Source: Psococerastis gibbosa (taxonomy: Eukaryota; Arthropoda; Insecta; Psocodea; Psocidae). From it: a stretch of DNA of 64,000 nt. Where the stretch lies: assembly GCA_963971405.1 (NCBI GenBank), contig OZ020487.1:12621344-12685343 (forward strand), in the 5' to 3' direction. The translations under genes and the position numbers were made by a program. The notes under the pieces are model-generated. The model was not told the DNA's origin and ran no database searches. It saw only the letters and a program-made list of their open reading frames with translations. This document shows, one piece after another, positions 20,567-58,308 of the stretch. Each line of letters begins with the position of its first letter. Positions within the stretch are counted from its first letter, which is position 1.

Positions 20567-23500
20567 TGTGCCCCACAACGTACCTACATTCAGCACGTAA
20601 ATCCAGCAATGTATCATCTCAAAGCATCAATATCAAGGGTGTAGGCTGTGTTAAATTTGATGTAAATGGGGGAACCGATGGACAGTTTATATGCTTACAA
20701 TCTGCACTTGCTCTTACGCAGTACCTACTTATGCTACATTCTTTTGATTAATTTCTCTGTTTCGCAGGACTTAGATGGGGTATCTGATATATTTAAATAT
20801 TTTTATATATTATACACTTTCTGGTGTATATGGATGTTGTAATGGGTTATTGTTTGCGTGGTTCGGCAAACTACAATGGCAGCACATTAATTTATTGTGC
20901 AACGGTATTTCGTGTAATTTTACATTTTGCCATTTAAAATAAATAAGTGTCTTTCCTTCCATATACACACTGTATCAGGTCTCAAGCCGTGTTTGTTTCA
21001 TGTTTGTATAACCTAAGCCTAAAAAAATAATATTCGCACGAGGAGAACCCTTGCATTAAACATATATAGCAGGCAGACTAAAAAGCGCATTCCGAATGTA
21101 CCATTATATTACAGTAAGCAATCGGTAGTAATTAAAAAAGCAACTTGATTTCCAATCCTTTATTTCGTTTATACTGAAACTACATATTACGGAAATAACT
21201 AACTTTAATACAGAATTCCTGTTTAATTTCATTTTCCTTTTACTATTTAATTATTCCTAAGTATAGTTCAATTATTTATAATACACTAAATAGGACAAGT
21301 GTCTACTTAAGTAGTTTGGCTGGGCTGTATAAAATTAAAACGAATCTGTATATTAAATACACTTAATTCTCGTATCCATTCACACAAACACGCTACTCAT
21401 TGTTTATCAATAATATCATTTTGATGAACACATAGCGGGAATGAGTAGTGGGCTCGTTTTGTTTCGCCATTTTGTTTTTGCTGTCACCAATGGTCAACTC
21501 AGGTCGGATGAGGTTTGGTATAAGAGCTCGGGCAGCACGTAGCATGCAAGTTGCTGCGAGTTCTGTGCTCTCGACCAGAGTCAAGTATTGGTGATCATTT
21601 GAAACTAAATTAAATAGAAGCGAAGATGACTAACACAATGACAGTTAGCCAAACCTTAATTGTCAAACAAATTAAATTTACGTTAAAATTCACGGAAAAC
21701 AAATAAATTTTTGATTATTATTAAAACAGCCTAATATAGTGATTGGAGCAAAACAATTTTATTAGTGGCACAATCTCAGTTAATCCAACAGTTATTCGTC
21801 AGCTGCTGTTGAAAATTTATTTCTGAGAAATCAATAAGCCTAGCAGTAGCATGTAGGCTAGGCAGATGTGGATACGTTTTTGGAAAATTAAATTTTTTCA
21901 CCAATGCCGCAATGCGGCCGACATGAAATTAGCTTCATTCATAAGTGTAACAGGTACCGAATACAATACCTAATACCAATATATTGTTTTGTAAATATTA
22001 TGCCTACGCTGCTCAATTTAAAACTCTGGTTTTACACAACATGTGTATCAAGCCAAGCTTTAATGCATCACTTTCGTTTAGCAAAATGCTACGGCCAATC
22101 ATTCATCAATTATCGAAATAAATAACCAATAGGCATGCCATATATTATAGCCGGCATTTTAGATTTTTCACGAAAGGAGCCCATGACCCTCATTTAATAT
22201 TCGTTAACTTAATTTTTCTATGTTACCTTATATATTTTATCCTACAACTCGTTTACCATATATTGTGTATTAGGGTAAGTCATTGTACTGTCATTGTGTA
22301 TGCAAGGCAAAAGCATAAAAAGCCAGCTAAATAGACAAGTGCGGCCTCAATTTAAAAACAATATACTAATTTAAACCGCACGTTAAAACCTTTGGGCATG
22401 ACTACAAACAACGTAACAATGTATATCACATTATGAACGACTAACAATAGTTCATCCCGAATTAAGTCGAACTCGCTGTAGGAAATTGTTAATTGAAAAA
22501 GTAGACTTTGAGAAATTTAAAATCAGGAAATGTTTTACTAAGTTATTAACTGTGGCCGATCGGTGCTAGTGGCATACAGTGTAGTACATAAAAGGTCTGA
22601 GGAATATATTTCCTAGTTTATGGCACAACGTTCGATATTTCATGAGAAAATCAACTGCGCAAAAGATGGAACGTGAGGGGGGCGGGAGGGTGGGCTTCAT
22701 TTGCCCTTAAAAGTCTGATGATGGGTGTTTCGATGATAACACAATCAGTTGATGATGGTGTCACCATGGAAACAGCTGTCACTTATAATTGTGTTTGTGG
22801 ATTTTTTTTTAAACCCAAATCCCGAAGAAAATTCCTTAGTAACTTTTGTAGACACATTGAAAACAGCGTGGATTCCGCCTAGTGTCAGGCATAAAATAAT
22901 AGTATACGTCGTACACCCGTTATATGGAGTGCCCTTACCCATAAGTGATTCATGGGAGACAAGCGCCAACATAAAAAATATTGCAGCATTGTAACGCGCA
23001 GGTCTCTGGATCTGTTCAAAACCTCTTTTTATAGCTTATGTAGGACCATTACAGCCAAGTTCGTATGTGGCTTCAGACTCACTCAGTAAGTATAAAAGTA
23101 GCCTCACTATGACGGCCAAGCTGATTCATTTGATCAATTAATACAGTGCAGCCAACTTAACTTGGGATTGCCGTAGACTATAAACTAAGGACGTCAAGCC
23201 CAAGGTAAGCAACGAAACCATGGATACGATTTATTTAAAAACGGCTAAGATTGCTAATATATTACGATGTTTCCATCCGCTTAACATAGCATTTTTACGG
23301 CTAGGTATTCATAATCAAAACATACGGTCCAAAATCAGTCAAAATGGTGTACAATACTCTATTGCTCCAATTCCAATGTTATAATTTAAACTTTTTATGG
23401 GAATCTCCTAATTTTTGAAAAAAAACATGGCGTGAGAGCTTATTTATTAATTTCTTGTACCAAGGCCCCTATTTTTACAAAAATGTTCTTTGTAGACCTA

Positions 23501-24194
23501 AAATATATTAACTGATAATACGCAATGGATTTTGTCAAGTGAACAATCGTCAATCTATACAATTCGATAAAGGGTATGTATGTTCTTATGTATGCTTCTT
23601 AACCTTTCTGATAATCATGTTTTAACAATACTCCATGGGAGTAAAGGTATTGTGTATTAGGCTATATGTTTCAGGTCTTTAAGGAGCAAATTTGAAATAG
23701 AAACCGTGGAACGAGACAATGAATTAGCCCACACGCTTCGCTGTTCACCAAAAATGTGGAAAGATTCCCCTTTAAAAGCTTTCACCGAGATAGTTTTAAA
23801 ATAAGGCAGACTAAAAATTTGAATGCCTGAAAATTATTAATTTGCCCTGATAATTTAAGAACCAGTGACTAAACGTTAGCGTAAAACGTTCACATAAAAT
23901 TAGTTAGGTGTAAGAAGAAAATATGTCCGTAATGATAAACCAAAATGTAGAGATTCCATTTTACTCCTTGCATGGTCATGCTCTGTGCAGTGTTGGCTAC
24001 CGGAAAATATTGATGCTTTTCATTTGTAACCCTTTGATTTCAACAGAATATGATGATTGCCGTATGTTATAGGTCGTACACACCATTGACTACATGATTT
24101 TTTTCATAATCTATAGAATAATAGGCAAAGATTCAAAGAATGTCAGCAACGGAACAAGAGTTTTTGAAAATAAATATACGAACTTGTACAATAT

Positions 24195-24285
24195 AATAAA
24201 TAAATAATGACTTTGTTTTTGGCTGAGACCACCCTAGCGGAGCCATAAGGCCCTCTTACACTCAACTAGACCTAGGCAGCCTATT
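24195..24285 (-). repeat. SINE family 1, tail fragment
   Basis: It matches only the 3' part (minus strand GGCTCCGCTAGGGTGG, then the TTTA-type tail). Confidence 0.5.
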
Positions 24286-27200
24286 GAAATGTGACAGCCA
24301 AATTAAAGTTTTCCTATACAGCAGTAGCTGACAATACGTCATACAGTATAAAGTTGGTGCATTAATCAGTGGTATAGAAGCAACGGGCAAAATCCATTTC
24401 AGTAAATATTTCAGGACAGCCAAAAAACTGAAGCTAAACGCCCTGTGATTGCATATATACCCAGTATTTGAACTATGCCAGAATTAACATCTGATAACAA
24501 ATTCAATTTGTGGATTTTGCTTGGATTGCTTCTATACTCAATTGTGGCCAGGGATGGAAACAAGTAAAATCCAAGGAAACAGAATACTCAGAGAGCACGG
24601 ACCCAATATTATTTGCTTATCGAGCGCCCGTACCCATACCCGGCTTACATAGCCAGAGACTTATTCAAAGTTCCTTACTTAGCTTATGTAGGCTCACTTG
24701 ATAGCGATATTGATAACGGTCTAATTATAATTTATATCTTTGGAAAAAATCAAGCGAATGGTAAGAAGCGGTGAGATTAAGAAGACCTTAATATCACAAG
24801 CCAACTTACAACATAATCGAGAGGGCGTAGCCCATGAGCGAAGTAATAATTATGTGGGATTCAGCAATGAGGCCTGATATGTACATTTGCCTTATGAGCA
24901 GAACCGTCAAATAACGGCCTGTACGGATTCTAAGTCAAGATCCGCTGGAGTTCAGTGTAATAAGCCAGTCTTCACATCAACACTGGCATTATTATTATTT
25001 TTTCACTTTTTGTAAAAAGCGTCAATATAATTGCCCCTTGTCCGGGGTGGACAAGGAACCGTGTGATGTGAAGGGCTTTTTAGTGGCCCAATGAACCTTG
25101 TTATTGTCTACAAATCTCTGGGCAGCAGATCGATGATTACTGTCTATTTTACGTAACTTAGCAAAACAAAATTATACCATGAAGGAATTTAAATTGTACT
25201 CTGTATAAGATTTCCATTTTATTTGACTGTATTTGACTAAGAGCAGTTTTAATTAATTAATTAACAGTTAAATTGATAACTTGTGCATATTTAATATGCT
25301 TATTAAGTTGTATTGAATATAAAAATGGCAAATTTTGTATAAATTGTACAATCCACAATATTGTATGAATAAGAACGTTTAACGAGTATGTAGTTAGGAT
25401 TTCTTATCGCAAATTTGAATTTTGAGACCAAAGCATGGCCGGAAGTTTTCCCGTTTCATAATGTCATCAACGGTTATTTCTTATAACAAACAAGGATAAA
25501 AGAATAAAAATAAACGAAAAATACATAAAATTTATTTTATTATAACCTCCACAGCGGAGACTAATGGGTTTTCATTCATTTATACTGCATTCTACCAAGC
25601 CTAAGCATACTTTCAGCCCGAATATAGGGCTAACGAATTCTGTCCAACTGCTCCTTAATTAGAGGCGCCATTTTTATAAAATATTAAATTAATACTTGCT
25701 CCGAATCCTAATGAGTCAGTATTATCGAATCAACAAATAGCTTCCATGATCTTTCCACGAGAAATGGGAACATAAATTTTTAATGTACTGTATAAGAACC
25801 AGTGAGTCTAATTTTAAAACTACTTTTGTTTTTGGCCTTCAAAAAAGACTGAATTAATTACTCGTGTGGCCAATAAGTACGACAAGTAGCGAGTGTCTTC
25901 TACGCCCAGTCTTCTTAAGATCCTAAACAAATGTCGCCAGTCTTATTTCAGCTATACTGTGCGTATTCTCTCTACCAAATACCAAGAATTTCACGTGTTT
26001 TTTTCTATATGTTCCCACCCGATTGCTGAGGAAAAATAACTTCGAAAAATGTTTCCATTTTGCAATTAGATGGCTAAATTATTAGCACAAACCCATTGTA
26101 TGAAATATGACGGTCATAAATAGAAATAAATAATAAGTAGACGGATTTTAAAAAAAAATGAATTTTTATACCCTTATGGGAAATTAGTGGTGGGCATACA
26201 TAATATATATAATTATTGATGATGACGTTTCTAAAAAAAAAATCAAAATTTTTTACCTGACTGGTTTCCCCTATTGCAGTTATAAGGAAAATAAAATAAA
26301 TATCAATTTGCTGAGCCTTTTTTTTTTACAAATTTTTCATAAGAACATTATCATAACTTAACCGCTGTGGCACGTGGAATTAATTAATCTCCTCAAAATG
26401 ACACAGCCATCCGCTGTTCACAAAATATTTGTTTTAGACGACAGAATTTGATGACGACGCCCAGAAGCTAGCCTGAAAATGGCATGAATATAACTGATTT
26501 AAACTACGCCTTAATTACAGCAACCCGCTTATTATTGTGAGACAGTCGAAGAATTGCTTGTAAACAGCTACAACATACGGTTAATATGCCTTTTACTTTC
26601 ATATTTTTTTTTCTTTTCCTAATAAGGAACTTCACTAACTTTAATTATTTAAAAAAAAAAGTTGGTGGCTTGTAATGTCGTAATAAAAGTTTTGTTACAA
26701 ATGAAAAGCTTTCCTTTTTCTTCACAAAAACCGTAAACACTCTCCAGAAGTTTTATTCAAGCCGTTCTTAAATGAATCGACACCTTACAACTGAGTACTA
26801 ATATGAAAACAGTTTCATAAATATTGTTAATTTTCCAATCGACACATGAAATTTTTCTATCACAGGTGTCAGAGTCACCATTAAACCTTGAGTATTATTA
26901 CAACTAGGCCCAGTCTAATGGGAAAGTTTCTAATGGAAAAATGGGCTCAATTTTATCGTCATATTAAAAAAGAAATAGAGAGGGAAAAACCAAGTGAAGC
27001 AGTACTTTTTAAAATGGCTGCCCCGAAGGAAGATATCTACTGGTGAGATTTTGAATCAGAACGGCTTGAAATATTCTGGATGGAGCCATTGCAATGCATT
27101 AACATAGGCACTCACGGTTCGTCGAATCGTATTCCAAATAAAGTGATCTATGACATACTTATTAACTTAGGTAACCAGTCAACATTTTATTTTACTTTTT

Positions 27201-27835
27201 ACTCAAAACGCTACAACCTCAGCTTAAATTACAGCTCGACGCACCATGAATGCCTTGAATAGAGAACAATTTTCATTCAACTACCAGAAACCAATTAATT
27301 CATTTACCATAAACACCAACCCATACCGAGTTTACGATAGTTGAATAAAAAATAAGACTACAACGATGCAAAGTTAAATATTTCGTAAAATTTGCCTTTA
27401 AAAGATTTATCTTAACAAGTGACCATAACGTAAACCTTATAATTGAACAATGGAGACATTTCCAATGATCAGAATGTATTAAAATTAAACTATTAATATA
27501 TATCCAGTCACAGGAAATTTAGGAGGATACTTGAAATTTTTTATGTTTTATAACTGAACAATATTAAGACAGGTTTAGAGATAGCTGGATTCTTGAGATC
27601 TTATTGAAAGTGTCCACCTTTCTAATACTTAGCTGACGAGCATAAGCTCAATGCTAGTTTGAATGGCAAATCTTGAAAAAACTGTCCAAATGCGGTAGTA
27701 TGCACGTCCATTTTCTATGTCGTCACCGTGCAGGTGTACAACCGCGTTGCGACCATTTTCCATTACATAGATTTTCCATACAAATCAAACCAAATCAAAT
27801 AATCACCATAACCCAGGCCTAAAGAATCCACCTAC

Positions 27836-28083
27836 ATATCGTTACTTCGGAAGAAAAAGACTACTCAAAAATTGTCGATTTCGACTTAATAACGCTAAAA
27901 TATATTTTTTTGAAATCTGTATTTTGCTAGAAAGACGGCGTTAATGTAGTGTGTATATTTACCGTGCGAAGGCAGTTGTATTTGGCGGGAACTGTTAGGT
28001 AATTCATTGCATAAAAAAAAACTTCAATTTCTGTAAATTGATAGATTTAGAGTTGTGTCCTTTTTCTTCCGAAGTAGCGATAT
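27836..28083. mobile_element. Short terminal-inverted-repeat element
   Basis: ATATCGTTACTTCGGAAGAA at the left mirrors TTCTTCCGAAGTAGCGATAT at the right; 248 bp, no coding capacity. It lies in the gene-free block before the minibrain stop. Confidence 0.75.
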
Positions 28084-28109
28084 CAATATACAGATTTTTT
28101 CCAATATTT

Positions 28110-28760
28110 TGCAAACAAATTCACGAAATTAATTGATTCCTCGTTCTGCAGCAGCAAAGATATGGAAATAGTCAGAGGAAAAATTACAAGCTTTTCCAGT
28201 AATTTTACATTTCCTCACCTCCCATTAGCCCATGGGGCAATTTTTTTTTTTTTTTTTTTAAATTTTAGAATGGAAAGCATTACTTTAGTATTGTTTTGTT
28301 AACATATTTAATCACACAATAAGTTATTCTTTGAACTGCATGGCATGGCAAATATTAATAGCCTACTATAAATAAACGCGATAAAGCGCTTTATACAGAT
28401 TTTTATACAATAGTACTGCAGTAATTCAGTTAGGTGGGTAGGTACTCAGTTTTTTGTGAAAGCTTGTATTTGATAAGGCGGCTATTCCACCGACGTCGAA
28501 TTTGAATGTGAATGTGTTATGACGTGGTAGCAGACATCATTAATAAGTCTCTGCCATATTTTAAGGAGACTGTTATGCAGATAATTAACTTATCTATTAT
28601 CAATTAAGTTATAATATGGTAGACTTATTAATGATGCCTGCTACCACGTCATAACACATTCAAATTCGACGTCGGTGGAATAGCCGCCTATTGAATTTTT
28701 CAACTGACCATTATCATATCTTTGCACTGGAATAACGAAGAATTAGTATCGTTTAAAAAA
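28110..28760. mobile_element. Inverted-repeat element hosting a foldback
   Basis: The left arm (AATTAATTGATTCCTCGTTC, ACAAGCTTTTCC) and right arm (GAAAGCTTG, TTTTTCAACTGACC, GGAATAACGAAGAATTAG) resemble the arms of 59930-60292. The foldback at 28477-28688 interrupts the right arm. Confidence 0.5.
28477..28688. mobile_element. Foldback element (family A)
   Basis: 212 bp, ends GGCGGCTATTCCACCGACG and complement, with core GACGTGGTAGCAGACATCA. Flanks are TAA and TAT. It sits inside another inverted-repeat element (about 28110-28760). Confidence 0.87.
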
Positions 28761-30504
28761 ATGTGTGTTTACAATATATTTTAAAATCTCTGCCTTAACT
28801 ATATCTTATTATTATTATCTGTCAATGATTGGTATTTGCAACGCAACGTCACACATTCTAGTTTCCGAACTACTCATTTTCTCTCTAAGTAACAGGCTAT
28901 AAAAAGGTGAGAAATAATGCGTACTAGGCTATTATTCAATTATTATGAAAATGTCCTGCATTGCACAATCTGAAAGGAGTTTTTTTTATAATGGCCATCC
29001 ACTTAAGAAAACAATAGACTGGGCCGGCCATGTCCGAAAAAATATGAAAGTAAACGATGAGGAAAAATTTACGAATTAATTAACTATCCGCGTGCAACAA
29101 CAGCCAGTGCAGAAACAAGTGCCTTGAAAGTATTACTTCACCAATATCGAATTCTAGTAATATAGGCAATATTATCCATTGCTAATTCTATTCGCCATAG
29201 TAGTGTGGATACCTCTCGCACCTTTCCATAGCCCATTAGGTCTACATGCCCGTTGCATCTAATTACAGCCTATACGTTTTCTAAAAACAAAACAAAAACA
29301 CTGTCTTTCCGTCGATATAGTAATAGAGGGAACTTATGAGAGGGGGGGGGGGGGGGATATGGACAAAATCTGTACAAAATATCACACAGGAGCAACGAAA
29401 ACAGCTTTGTCTAAAATGTGTGTGAGGCTGTTTTGCTTTCCAATTTTGTCAACAAACAAACAAAAAATTACAAACCCTCACTGAAAATTTTATATTTTCA
29501 CTTTTTCAATCAAAGACCATAATAGGTTGTCATACAAGCGAAGCGAATCTTTACAAACTTTTGATAGTCTTTGAAGACAAAAAGCAATAAAATGCCGCCT
29601 AACGACACACTAGCTTAGCCCTCCATGAGAAAATGTTACAATAGAGCGCCACTTTACCGGTGGTTAACCAAATTAACAGTAACAATTTTCCCTCCAAACA
29701 TAATACAGCGTTTGACACCCTTTCTAATTACTTCACTGAAGTCAAGCAATCAGGCAACAATTAATGAAACAGCCGTTATCGGACTTTTACTGTTGACTTC
29801 CCAAACGTTTCGACAATCTTCAAACTACTGCTGACTTACAGCTTACGGCCGTCGATTAAAACCAGTCCAACTCAATTAACAGTCAACCTATAAGCCCGGT
29901 CTGTCCTTAATAGTCCTCCCAAAAGTCCATTAACTGTGTCAAGGACAATGCCTTGCTTGAACCACTACCCACCACCACTCCAGCATGTCCGCTCTCAGCT
30001 ATAGCCAGGGAAGGTTATGTATTCCCCAATCAATTGACTCACCACCCATCGGCGGAGCTAGGATTGGAACCAGGTCCTCCCCCCCCCCCCCCTGCACCTC
30101 ATAGCACATTCCCATTTCCACCATTCTTCTTAAAAGTCCTAACTTCTAGGAATGTTTATAAGACTATTGGAAATGGGAATGCGTTGTAGAACACGATAAG
30201 GCAATAGATTGGCGAATGAATATATGCATACCTTCTTTAACTGAAACCCGAAAGCTGACATGCTGGAATTATGTAAAATACAATTGAAATGCATAATGTA
30301 TAATTTACCAAAACTAATTAGCTGATTCACCCACAAGTTCTGGATACCAGCATTTTCATTATGAAAACCTCCCTTCTTGACCCGAGTCCAAAAATAAATC
30401 CTTCAAGTACAAGCCTGCCAACGACCCCTTTATCAGAAACGAAACGTTTGGGGATCAAAATCAATTGCACGTAAGCTCTCGCATGCCCGATTGCTTCGCC
30501 TAGC

Positions 30505-30547
30505 GTTGATTGGCTGCTTGGGAAGGGGCGGGGCTTGGGCTAGCCAA

Positions 30548-30552
<5 letters not shown>
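30505..30552. promoter_or_regulatory. CCAAT / GC-box / CCAAT cluster at the minibrain stop codon
   Basis: GATTGGCT at 30508-30515, GGGGCGGGGC at 30525-30534 and AGCCAATC at 30542-30549. The last overlaps the minibrain TGA stop. The outer boxes are exact inverted copies and could also form an RNA stem. Promoter function is inference. Confidence 0.4.
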
Positions 30553-54142
<23,590 letters not shown>

Positions 54143-54241
54143 TTAAAAAGAATAAGTTACAATTAATATGTATTGTATAGTACCTGTGGCGAAAGGAAAG
54201 AGATCCATCAACAACCATTCAATAAGCAATTAACAAACAAA

Positions 54242-54720
54242 ACATACAGTACAATTTCAGAAACTGTCTTCAATCCGATAGTGTTCTCGAAGAGCTACTA
54301 GCCTGTCGAAGAGATTACTGTCCACGGGAGCTCTAATGAGCAACTAACAAAAGATGCAGTACAATTTCAGAAACTGTCTCCAATCCGATAGTATTTTCGA
54401 AGAGCTACTAGCCTGTCGATCGTCTACGGGAACTCCGATGAGCAACTATCTCCCAAAACATATAAAGTACAATTTTAGAAACTGTCTTCAATCCGATAGT
54501 GTTCTCGAAGAGCTACTAGCCTGTCGAAGAGATTACCGTTTACGGGAGCTCCAATGAGCAACTAACTAACAAAACATACAGTACAATTTCAGAAACTGTC
54601 TCCAATCCGATAGTGTTCTCGAAGAGCTACTAGCCTGTCGACAAGATTACCGTGTGATGGAAGTCCAATAAGCATTTTGTACAATTTCAGAAATTCTCTC
54701 CAATCCGATTGTGTTCTCAG
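54242..54720. repeat. Minisatellite, about 4.5 units of ~110 bp
   Basis: Units begin near 54249, 54359, 54467, 54581 and 54679 with GTACAATTTCAGAAACTGTC and share CCGATAGTGTTCTCGAAGAG and AGCTACTAGCCTGTCGA. It lies 106 bp upstream of the minibrain exon at 53945-54136, on the intron side of its acceptor. Confidence 0.92.
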
Positions 54721-55027
54721 GTACTATTGTAGCTTGTCAGTGCCCACCATGGCTGTATGTGAGCCCACAATGCAAAAAAAAAAATTAAAATAAATAAACA
54801 ACAACTAAGGGCGGAGTCGTGAATTAGTCCTATAAACTCTGTAAAGTATTCTTTGTATATTTATGCACGGCTTACTATACTAGTCTTGTCAATAAAGTCT
54901 GATTTAACTTGTAGCCACTATATCCTTCAACACGACCTGTTATGTGTATTATTTAAAAACCAAAAAAATCTAAGAAAATCCCATTTAAAAGCATCATAAA
55001 TTTAACAAAATAATAATACCTAGTTTT

Positions 55028-55030
55028 GAG

Positions 55031-55075
<45 letters not shown>
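55028..55075. repeat. Long poly(A) tract
   Basis: About 48 consecutive A residues; possibly the tail of an old retrotransposed copy, though no body is recognisable beside it. Confidence 0.8.
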
Positions 55076-55078
<3 letters not shown>

Positions 55079-55924
55079 AGTCAAAATAGTGCAAAAATAA
55101 TTATAAATATTCTGTTAAAGCGAACCATATTACACGGAAACATACCTAGAAATATTGGGGTTTACAACAATCAACAATGTTTGTCTGGCTATTGCGATAG
55201 TGATTAATTATTCAACACGATATAGGGAGCATATTCGACTTCACCCTAACTACCAAAAGATATTTGCAATGGATCATAATCTACTGTATCACCAAATATA
55301 GTTCTTCTCCCCAAACAGACGCTACAACGGTGACTCAACAAGTAGGTCAAAATAGAATAACCCAGTCACTGGTGACTAGGTCATAATCAGTCCAGTCATT
55401 CAAAAGGGGGTGTTGGAGTGAGTCATAACAGATAAGTATTGAGTCATATCCGCACGCGAGTGAGCGCACGTCTTAAGGAAAATTTCATGGAAAACCTACC
55501 AAAGTTCGTGGACAATCTTTCTCTAATTTTATCTTGGGGTACTGTACAGTATATGCACTTAAGTATTACGCACTGAGTGAGTATTACTACTACTTGTTCG
55601 TCAAGAAATTTTCACTTAATGAATAATGATCAGGTTACACTTTTTTACACTCAGGTAGCTGAACTAAGCCTCACATGGTCCGGCCTTAGGCTATAATTCC
55701 ACATCAATTTTGATAATGTCATTGACGGAAATATCATTTATAGTTTTACACCTCAATCCACTTGTCTTAAATAATTGACCGTTTCTGTTTTCAATTTTTG
55801 CCAATTTTGTAAGTTTGCCTGCCGTTTTTCTTTTAATTTTATAATCTATTGTACAAGAAATTTTATGATTAAAATTATGAAATAATTCGTTTGTTCTCAA
55901 GAAACTGAAATTAATTAAAATTAT

Positions 55925-56102
55925 TTATAATATCCTGACGACGCCATTGTTTAATTTTAGTTTGTTATTGTTTGCAAAGCGTGATTTCATTCTTTGATCA
56001 TTGATCAATTTTAACATGAGGAAGTTAAAATGGACAATGAAATAAAGTAAAAAAAATCCATCAATTATTGACGGAATATTGACAAGTGGAATAGCCGGCT
56101 TA
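55925..56102. mobile_element. Decayed foldback relative
   Basis: The right end GTGGAATAGCCGGCTTA is recognisable. The interior (TGATCATTGATCAATTTTAA, ATTGACGGAA) matches the inner element of the family B composites. The left end is not identifiable. It links the GCCGGC-ended and composite types. Confidence 0.55.
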
Positions 56103-56228
56103 CCACATGGACTTCTCTTAAAGAAAGCTTTCTACACTGTCACTGAGGCACTAGCACAATGACAGAACTACCTGATTTTGACGATTTTAGTTTAATGAAC
56201 TTCATGTTGATTTCTTGTTGTACTTGTT

Positions 56229-56371
56229 GATTACTACCCAACCACGATAGGATGGCACTCGGAACACTTTGTTTATTCGAAAACTTGCATAAGCGGAATA
56301 CCCAGCCACCCAGGTTATTCGATTTTTATTAATGTTCCAAGTGCCATCCTATCGTGGTCGGGTAGTACTTG
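56229..56371. mobile_element. Short hairpin element
   Basis: ACTACCCAACCACGATAGGA at the left mirrors TCCTATCGTGGTCGGGTAGT at the right. About 143 bp with 35-bp arms. Confidence 0.75.
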
Positions 56372-57011
56372 ATTTTATAATTCAACAGAATAATATATTT
56401 ATTTATTTATAGCGTAGCCACTTACCAACCTTCCCACACAATAGCCAATTCCCAACCGACCAGCAAGCATTTTGCATTTTAGGTATTTCGGCACAAAGTA
56501 AGCATGTTGACTAGTAAGCCTGTCAAATAGGCAGGTCACTGCCAAATCCATGGATCGATGGAAATTATGTAGAGAAATAAAGTAGAAAACCACCATTCAA
56601 AACGAAATATTTACTAGACCAACAATCAAAACCTCACAGATATTCACAAAACATCGGATGAATCGACAAATAAAATGAAAACTTCAGAACCTATATTTTC
56701 AAAGCTGTGGGCAGAACCAGGAGTCGTATTCTTGTCAACAGACACCATAAACGAAAAAGAAAAAAAAAACAGTTCTCACAATTCCAATAACTTGTCATGG
56801 ACCATCACTGCTCGGGGCAGAATTGGGGTAAAGGGGGAAGGGGGGGGGGCGGAAGTCAGTAGTAAATACTGGCAATGGAGATCTAACAAGAGTTCTCAAG
56901 TCAATAGCCCCAAGAGGAGGGGCTGGCGGTTTTAGCATTGTCAACCTTCTTCCTCTTCTTCATCGGCGCTACCGCTCGGTCTTCCAGTCTTCCTCTGCCG
57001 AGCCACCACTG

Positions 57012-57200
57012 GCATAAATAAATAAATAAATAACTTTTGGTTCTATTACTAAGTCAACCTAGCGGAGTTAGAGCCTGGGACCGCCTGCTTTACATGCCTT
57101 CCGAAGCATGGCCAGAAAATGTAGCAAGTGTGGGACTCGCACCAACAACCTTTCGGACGAAAGTCAGAGTCTGTACCACTACTCTACATTTCCTGACATC
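57012..57200 (-). repeat. SINE family 1, copy with tRNA head
   Basis: The minus strand has the tRNA-like head (box A-like GTAGTGGTACAGACTC, box B-like GTTGGTGCGAGTCCC), the conserved body GGCCATGCTTCGGAAGGC, and a (TTTA)n tail. Confidence 0.75.
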
Positions 57201-58308
57201 TTCCGCTAGTCACCTCCGTGCTTTGCCGTATTCTGCTCTCCATTCTCGCTCAGTATACGAAGTTTGTAGCTCGGGTAAGTATTTACTTCAAAAGTTAGGC
57301 CTGGTCCCACCATCGCATGAAAAGTATTTGTAAGGAATACTGGATGGCACCGTCATCTACCAATACATGGCGGTACCGTGTAGGCGGAAGAAAAAGTTAA
57401 AGGCATTCATAACCTATAGCCTCTGTACAATACCATTAATTTTGTTCCCTATTACCAAAGTACAGAACCACGTTTTACTTCATATTTTTAAGTTCTTTTA
57501 TTCTTCACATTGTATTCAATTCGCAGCCGTTATGAAGCCCATTGGCGCCCAAAACGAGGGGCTCAACCTAAACTATATAACAAGAATCCATCCAACATCG
57601 CCCGATTTAAAAACCTCAGCCAACAGCCTAAGCTCTGCATAAAAAGGTTCTCCCCCCCCCCCCAACCACAAAAATAAACAATTCCCTATCACTGTAAGCT
57701 CTACACTTTATTGCTCAGAGATCAGACACTATATCTTCTGGGAAAAAGTTGGCAACCCTCCCCAAGCCCCGCCTCCCGACCCCCCCCCCCCCAAACAAAC
57801 TTTAATATCAATGGTAATAGAGGGGGAAGCAGTCAAAAACGTCACGAGAAATTGGTAATAACCAGATACCAGGCTGTCGTATCGGTATTCCTAATTTCAT
57901 TAAATACTTTTTCACAAGACAGACGACTTCGGCAGTTTATCACGGAGAAGGAGCGAGTGGATGAGAAAAAAGTGGAGGGGGTAAGCAATGGCGCCATCGA
58001 AATCTTCTCTACCAAATTAAGTGTGTTTTTTGGTGTGGAGTCGTCCCTTAAGGTAACGCAAAGGCAGTTAATGACCATCGTTAGTGAGCACGACTGCCCT
58101 TTGAGGGTCAGCTGACTTGACCACAGCTCAATTGGGAGTATTGTGGCCAGCAACATGCTCAGCAGCCGCGTTTTCCCCAACCGATGAGGATAAAGGGTGG
58201 ATCCAAGCTCGGAGGAATATATTTCCCTTTATTTCGAGTCTCGAGCCCCGAACTTCCACTCTATAGAACCTAGAACCGACTGTACTGAACTGACTGTAGA
58301 TTGTCATA

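Larger units (their letters stand above)
20570..30490. other. Gene-free AT-rich block
   Basis: Between the NPC2 stop and the minibrain stop I see no conserved exon on either strand. It holds the SINE tail at 24195, the inverted-repeat element at 27836, the foldback nest at 28110-28760, a G15 run at 29342-29356, a minus-strand GACGAAACGTTTGG-type fragment at 29787-29825, and a C14 run at 30079-30092. Short open frames inside it look random. Confidence 0.5.

Noticed and set aside
22673-22994. Overlapping short frames on both strands in the gene-free block
   Set aside because: No conserved motif; compatible with chance in this sequence.
29953-30115. tRNA-like text on the minus strand (GGTTCCAATCCTAGC) near a C run
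   Set aside because: Too little to define a SINE or tRNA; only one copy seen.
57711-58180. Overlapping frames of 134 (plus) and 112 (minus) codons
   Set aside because: No recognisable domain on either strand and it begins next to a C run. Possibly a decayed element, but I could not support a call.
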